A stretch of 64,000 nucleotides of DNA from Ignavibacteria bacterium UBA2360 (lineage in GTDB: Bacteria; Bacteroidota; Ignavibacteria; Tepidaquicellales; OLB5): NCBI GenBank assembly GCA_002344125.1, contig DDTQ01000009.1, forward strand, positions 58,192 through 122,191, given 5' to 3'. The notes under the pieces are model-generated. The model did no database searches. It was not told where the DNA came from and was given only the letters and a program-made list of their open reading frames with translations. The translations under genes and the position numbers were made by a program. This document shows, piece after piece, positions 63,326-64,000 of the stretch. Numbering within the stretch: position 1 is the stretch's first letter; the number at the start of each line of letters is the position of its first letter.

Positions 63326-64000
63326 TTATGTTTCTCCTAAGTATGCTTTTCTTACCTCGGGATTGCTTTCAAGCTCCTTTGCGGGACCTTCGAGAATAAT
63401 ATTGCCTGTTTCAATTACATAGCCGTAATCAGCAACGCTAAGCGCAAGATTCGCGTTTTGCTCAACCAGCAGTATTGTCATACCCAGTGTTTTGTTGATC
63501 TCAACAATTTTTTCAAAAATTGTTTGGGTGAGAAGCGGAGCAATACCGAGTGATGGTTCATCAAGCAGCAGCATTTTTGGTTTTGACATCAGCGCTCTTG
63601 ATATGGCCAGCATCTGCTGCTCACCGCCTGAAAGCGTTCCGCCCGGCTGCTTAATTCTCTCTTTCAGTCTCGGGAAGATGGAAAATATCAGGTCCAGATC
63701 TGCGGCGAAGTTCTGTTTATCTTTCCTCAAATACGCGCCCATATCAAGGTTTTCTTTTACAGTCAGGTTCGCAAAGATCAGCCTGCCTTCGGGTACCTGG
63801 CATAGACCCTTTTCTACAATTTTATGGGCAGGCAGATTAGTTATATCCTCACCCATATATACAATCTTGCTGCCTTCGGCAGCTTTTACAATGCTTGATA
63901 TTGCGCGAAGTGTTGTAGTCTTACCCGCGCCGTTAGCACCGATAAGTGTTATTATCGATTTTTCCGGGACGTGAATTGAAAGTCCCTTGATCGCGTTTAT
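63326..64000 (-). CDS. livF: Branched-chain amino acid ABC transporter ATPase LivF, 5' part outside window
   Basis: The open frame runs to the right edge, giving at least 224 residues. Walker A GANGAGKTT lies near the edge, then the LivF-typical VPEGRLIFANLTVKENLDMGAYL, signature LSGGEQQMLAISRAL and Walker B MLLLDEPSLG. Only the first dozen or so residues are missing. The ATP-binding subunit drives uptake of branched-chain amino acids or, in some relatives, urea. LivG is probably just upstream. Confidence 0.92.
   Translation of the reverse strand: MNAIKGLSIHVPEKSIITLIGANGAGKTTTLRAISSIVKAAEGSKIVYMGEDITNLPAHKIVEKGLCQVPEGRLIFANLTVKENLDMGAYLRKDKQNFAADLDLIFSIFPRLKERIKQPGGTLSGGEQQMLAISRALMSKPKMLLLDEPSLGIAPLLTQTIFEKIVEINKTLGMTILLVEQNANLALSVADYGYVIETGNIILEGPAKELESNPEVRKAYLGET

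Overview
The window looks like a chromosome segment from the Bacteroidota-Chlorobiota side of the tree, most likely Ignavibacteria or a close relative. Secreted proteins carry a C-terminal type IX secretion sorting domain with the NYPNPFNP signature. The housekeeping sigma factor is the short Bacteroidota form. Promoters fit TTG-N20-TAnnTTTG rather than the E. coli consensus. Several secreted proteins contain YCF48/BNR-type propeller repeats. The DNA is AT-rich, and TTG starts are common even in ribosomal protein genes.

Layout. 1-826: a GIY-YIG gene, a complete tRNA-Ile with anticodon UAU, and a tandem array of tRNA-derived repeats whose anticodon arm is replaced by an invariant 17-base palindrome. 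947-4135: tuf, rpsJ, rplC, rplD, rplW. 4199-28357: a 24 kb block separates rplW from rplB. It holds rpoD, a peptide-ABC binding protein, an NlpC/P60 lipoprotein, a permease, a secreted metzincin, the two halves of clpB, one T9SS cargo protein and three tandem YCF48-like secreted paralogues. 28742-44094: the rest of the S10, spc and alpha clusters (rplB to rplQ), interrupted by a small secreted protein gene, a tRNA-Gln gene and an outer-membrane protein gene with its own terminator. 44132-51536: engB, an aminotransferase, a serA-like dehydrogenase, then dnaN-recF-dciA-gyrB. 51540-56400: barrel protein, uppP, cyclophilin, holA, an ECF sigma factor and a membrane partner. 56498-58575 (minus): tig-clpP. 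58705 to the end: anmK, a short-chain dehydrogenase, a propeller lipoprotein-like gene, an aminotransferase and the 3' part of livF.

The most striking feature is clpB. A five-gene minus-strand operon (GT-C membrane glycosyltransferase, methyltransferase, NAD-sugar epimerase, GT2 glycosyltransferase, PAS histidine kinase) lies inside it, splitting the chaperone in the first helix of the middle domain. Both halves remain open and keep all ATPase motifs. The second half has its own ATG and a promoter-like element that lies inside the inserted DNA. An 8-base direct repeat (AAATGGCA) flanks the inserted segment. The parts look like a two-subunit ClpB rather than a decayed gene, but this is inference from sequence alone.

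The other structural surprise is the tRNA-Ile/palindrome array with a GIY-YIG gene that begins inside the T-loop of a further tRNA-like copy. Gene assignments rest on reading the translations and recognising conserved motifs; no database search was run.
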